In this document: positions 21,187 through 22,718 of the stretch, one piece after another
How the letters are laid out: each line of letters starts with the position of its first letter
How positions within the stretch are numbered: position 1 is the first letter of the stretch
Virus record (IMG/VR): IMGVR_UViG_3300021225_000052
Span: 1 to 22,718 of that record
Origin: a virus
Direction: 5' to 3' (one strand)
Length of the DNA stretch: 22,718 bases
Made by a program: the position numbers and the translations under genes
Notes under the pieces: model-generated
Told to the model about the DNA's origin: nothing
Database searches by the model: none
The model's input: only the letters and a program-made list of their open reading frames with translations

Positions 21187-21855
21187 TCATGTTGGTAGCG
21201 CAGACACAAATGTTGCAGTCAAAATGACTGATGGAATAGCTGGCACGTTGTTTGGTGCTACGCCAAACCCTGCTTCATATTTAAGTTGAACATTAGTGTC
21301 GTCCGTCATCCAATACAACTCAAAATAATCATCCGCATTCATCGGCAATACGAAGTTCCAAGCAGGGACATTTTCTGCGGTGGTTCCTTGAATAGATACC
21401 TTACTTGCCGAAGCTGTTATGTTTGTTCCGTTTACCTTGGGCCAAATCCAAGTAGATGCCGTAGCGCCTGAGGCTTTGTCTAACTGGGCGGAAAACTGGA
21501 AGTTGTAGTATCCGGGAATACTTGTAATAACACGGGAAGTAGGCGTGCCCAAAGCTATGCCATTTGATGAATCTGTAGCGTTAAATGTGACAGCTTTAGC
21601 TGTATTAACTGCTACTTGTGTTTGAGTAGTGGTGTCGTGAAATGCCCCGTATGGAAATGTCAGTCCCGCACCGGCAGCGCCGGTAGCCCCTGAAACTTTT
21701 AACCGTGCAATGAAGTCGTCAAGGCGGTTGAAATACAAACGCAAAACGTTGCCAAACTGATCTTGAAAGCGGCGATCCCACTGTTCTGGCGCATTTGGCA
21801 AGTTAGGCGCAGCAATTTTATCAAGCTGATAATCAGTAGTAACAATGTACTTCAT
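21187..21855 (-). CDS. Structural protein with beta-rich C-terminal domain, possible tail fibre or decoration
   Basis: A 222-aa protein whose start overlaps the stop of the upstream gene (ATGA at 21852-21855), so it is translationally coupled. Residues 1-53 are helical (DQFGNVLRLYFNRLDDFIAR) and probably an attachment or trimer-forming part. A short GATGAAGAG stretch (56-64) looks like two or three collagen-type triplets. The rest is an all-beta domain (about 67-222) with strand pairs such as GYYNFQFSAQLD and DYFELYWMTDD, in the style of C1q/TNF-like jelly rolls seen in phage fibre tips. A fibre or surface-decoration role fits its place beside the tail gene. The fold is a judgement from strand pattern only. 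Confidence 0.7.
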   Translation of the reverse strand: MKYIVTTDYQLDKIAAPNLPNAPEQWDRRFQDQFGNVLRLYFNRLDDFIARLKVSGATGAAGAGLTFPYGAFHDTTTQTQVAVNTAKAVTFNATDSSNGIALGTPTSRVITSIPGYYNFQFSAQLDKASGATASTWIWPKVNGTNITASASKVSIQGTTAENVPAWNFVLPMNADDYFELYWMTDDTNVQLKYEAGFGVAPNNVPAIPSVILTATFVSALPT

Positions 21856-22718
21856 CGGCGGCCATCCGGTCTAATATCAATACGCGGAGCGCCAAGCTGC
21901 CAAGCCGTGCCAATCTGGTTGGAGCTAATCTTGAAGATCATCTGGCGTCCACGGAAACGGGTAAAGATCATTCCCGTAAACTCTTCGGTGATGTTATATG
22001 TACTACCTTTAACTACAGGCTGTGAAGCGTCACTTGTTACCCCCGAGCCAGAGTTAGCCAAGCCATACAACTCCATGGTCACAGTCGGCTGCACGCCGCC
22101 GGGAGAAGCAACGGAATCTTGGAACGTCAAGTCAGGCAGGATACGCCAGACGAAGCCAAAGTTGTGACCGTCGCCAATATCAAACTCAGACGAAGAAATG
22201 TAAGCACTGATTGCCGTGGTCGTGCCTGTTTCTTTATTGTCTATCCCACTTTCGTGGTTGACCAAGTTGTACGAGTACGTAGCCGCAAGAGGGTAGTCTT
22301 GCAAGCCAGAGTCCAGCCAAGCCGTGCGGCCCAGCGTGCCGTAGTACCAGACCTTTTCTTGATAATTAAAGATGACGTAGCGGTTAATCTCAGTCTCTCC
22401 AGCAGCGCAATAGAACCACCAGATTTCATTGAATCCTTCGTTAGTTCCTGAGAACACCTGAGCGCTTTGGTCGAGGTTAATGTCTTGGAACACATAGCGG
22501 CGCAGGTCACAGTTAAGCGTCTGCACACGACCGTCATAGTAGTAGAACTTGTCGACGCCCATCCAATACACAACACCCGATGCTTGAGACACAGCGTTGG
22601 GGCCAATGATAGAGATGTTGTCGCCGAGCAACTGAGGTGCCCACACGTAAGGGGGGCCAAGGTATTGGAGCGAGTACGCGCTGGAGTCCGTGAACACCAC
22701 AATCTCTTGACGAGTCTG
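21852..22718 (-). CDS. Tail/adaptor-type virion protein (partial, 5' end outside window)
   Basis: The frame stays open to the window edge (QTRQEIVVFTDSSAYSLQYLG), so the start lies beyond it; 288 residues and the stop are seen. A GTG at 22700 in the frame is not a believable start because coding sequence continues upstream. The protein is mostly beta, rich in Tyr and Trp, with GVVYWMGVDKFYYYDGRVQTL, GFNEIWWFYCAAGETEINRY and RTAWLDSGL. Repeated blade-like strands of this kind are common in short-tail tube or nozzle proteins (T7 gp12 role) and the stabilisation proteins of other podoviruses. Its place before the fibre-like gene and the ejection proteins supports this. The exact family is not certain. 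Confidence 0.75.
   Translation of the reverse strand, partial: QTRQEIVVFTDSSAYSLQYLGPPYVWAPQLLGDNISIIGPNAVSQASGVVYWMGVDKFYYYDGRVQTLNCDLRRYVFQDINLDQSAQVFSGTNEGFNEIWWFYCAAGETEINRYVIFNYQEKVWYYGTLGRTAWLDSGLQDYPLAATYSYNLVNHESGIDNKETGTTTAISAYISSSEFDIGDGHNFGFVWRILPDLTFQDSVASPGGVQPTVTMELYGLANSGSGVTSDASQPVVKGSTYNITEEFTGMIFTRFRGRQMIFKISSNQIGTAWQLGAPRIDIRPDGRR

Overview
The window looks like part of the genome of a tailed dsDNA bacteriophage, most likely a short-tailed (podovirus-like), apparently lytic phage. The evidence is a compact replication gene set facing a block of very large internal virion and tail proteins. There is almost no intergenic DNA, strong Shine-Dalgarno sites, and no rRNA, tRNA, integrase or metabolic genes. 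Base composition is moderate and even. The sequence fits an environmental phage of a Gram-negative host, but nothing in it fixes the host.

Layout. Positions 1-8298 are all on the + strand and hold the nucleic-acid module. In order these are: the tail end of an upstream gene, a small HExxH zincin-like protein, a Cas4/RecB-like nuclease with four iron-sulfur-type cysteines, a small unknown protein, a mini HNH protein, an SF2/SNF2-type helicase, a coiled-coil protein with a faint resemblance to Gam-type proteins, a candidate ssDNA-binding protein with a four-Cys site and an acidic tail, a small membrane or lipoprotein, a helix-turn-helix protein, a 47-aa protein, and a 987-aa AEP-primase/DUF927-type helicase. 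Many of these genes touch or overlap, and four share the same GGAGAAAG ribosome-binding box.

Positions 8299-8420 form the convergence point of the two modules, with three GC-rich hairpins, one followed by a T-rich run (terminator).

Positions 8421-22718 are all on the - strand and are read right to left. They hold the end of a tail or adaptor-type protein (cut by the window edge), a 222-aa protein with a predicted beta-rich C-terminal domain, an 871-aa glycine-rich putative internal virion protein with RTX-like repeats, a 342-aa Gln/Ala-rich protein, a 757-aa protein with a lytic transglycosylase domain, and a 2259-aa 'polyvalent' virion protein with a zincin domain and an LPD38-like C-terminal region.

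How it fits together. The left module would unwind, prime, coat and process phage DNA; no DNA polymerase is in view and it is probably just outside. The right module would build the tail and the set of proteins ejected with the DNA: wall hydrolysis by the transglycosylase, membrane passage by Gly/Ala-rich helical proteins, and possible action on host proteins by the giant protein. The most interesting items are the giant zincin/LPD38 protein with its internal 112-residue duplication, the Gly-Gly linear motif shared by three adjacent putative virion proteins, the RTX/CPPGY segment in an internal virion protein, and the compact Cas4-like nuclease and HNH genes.
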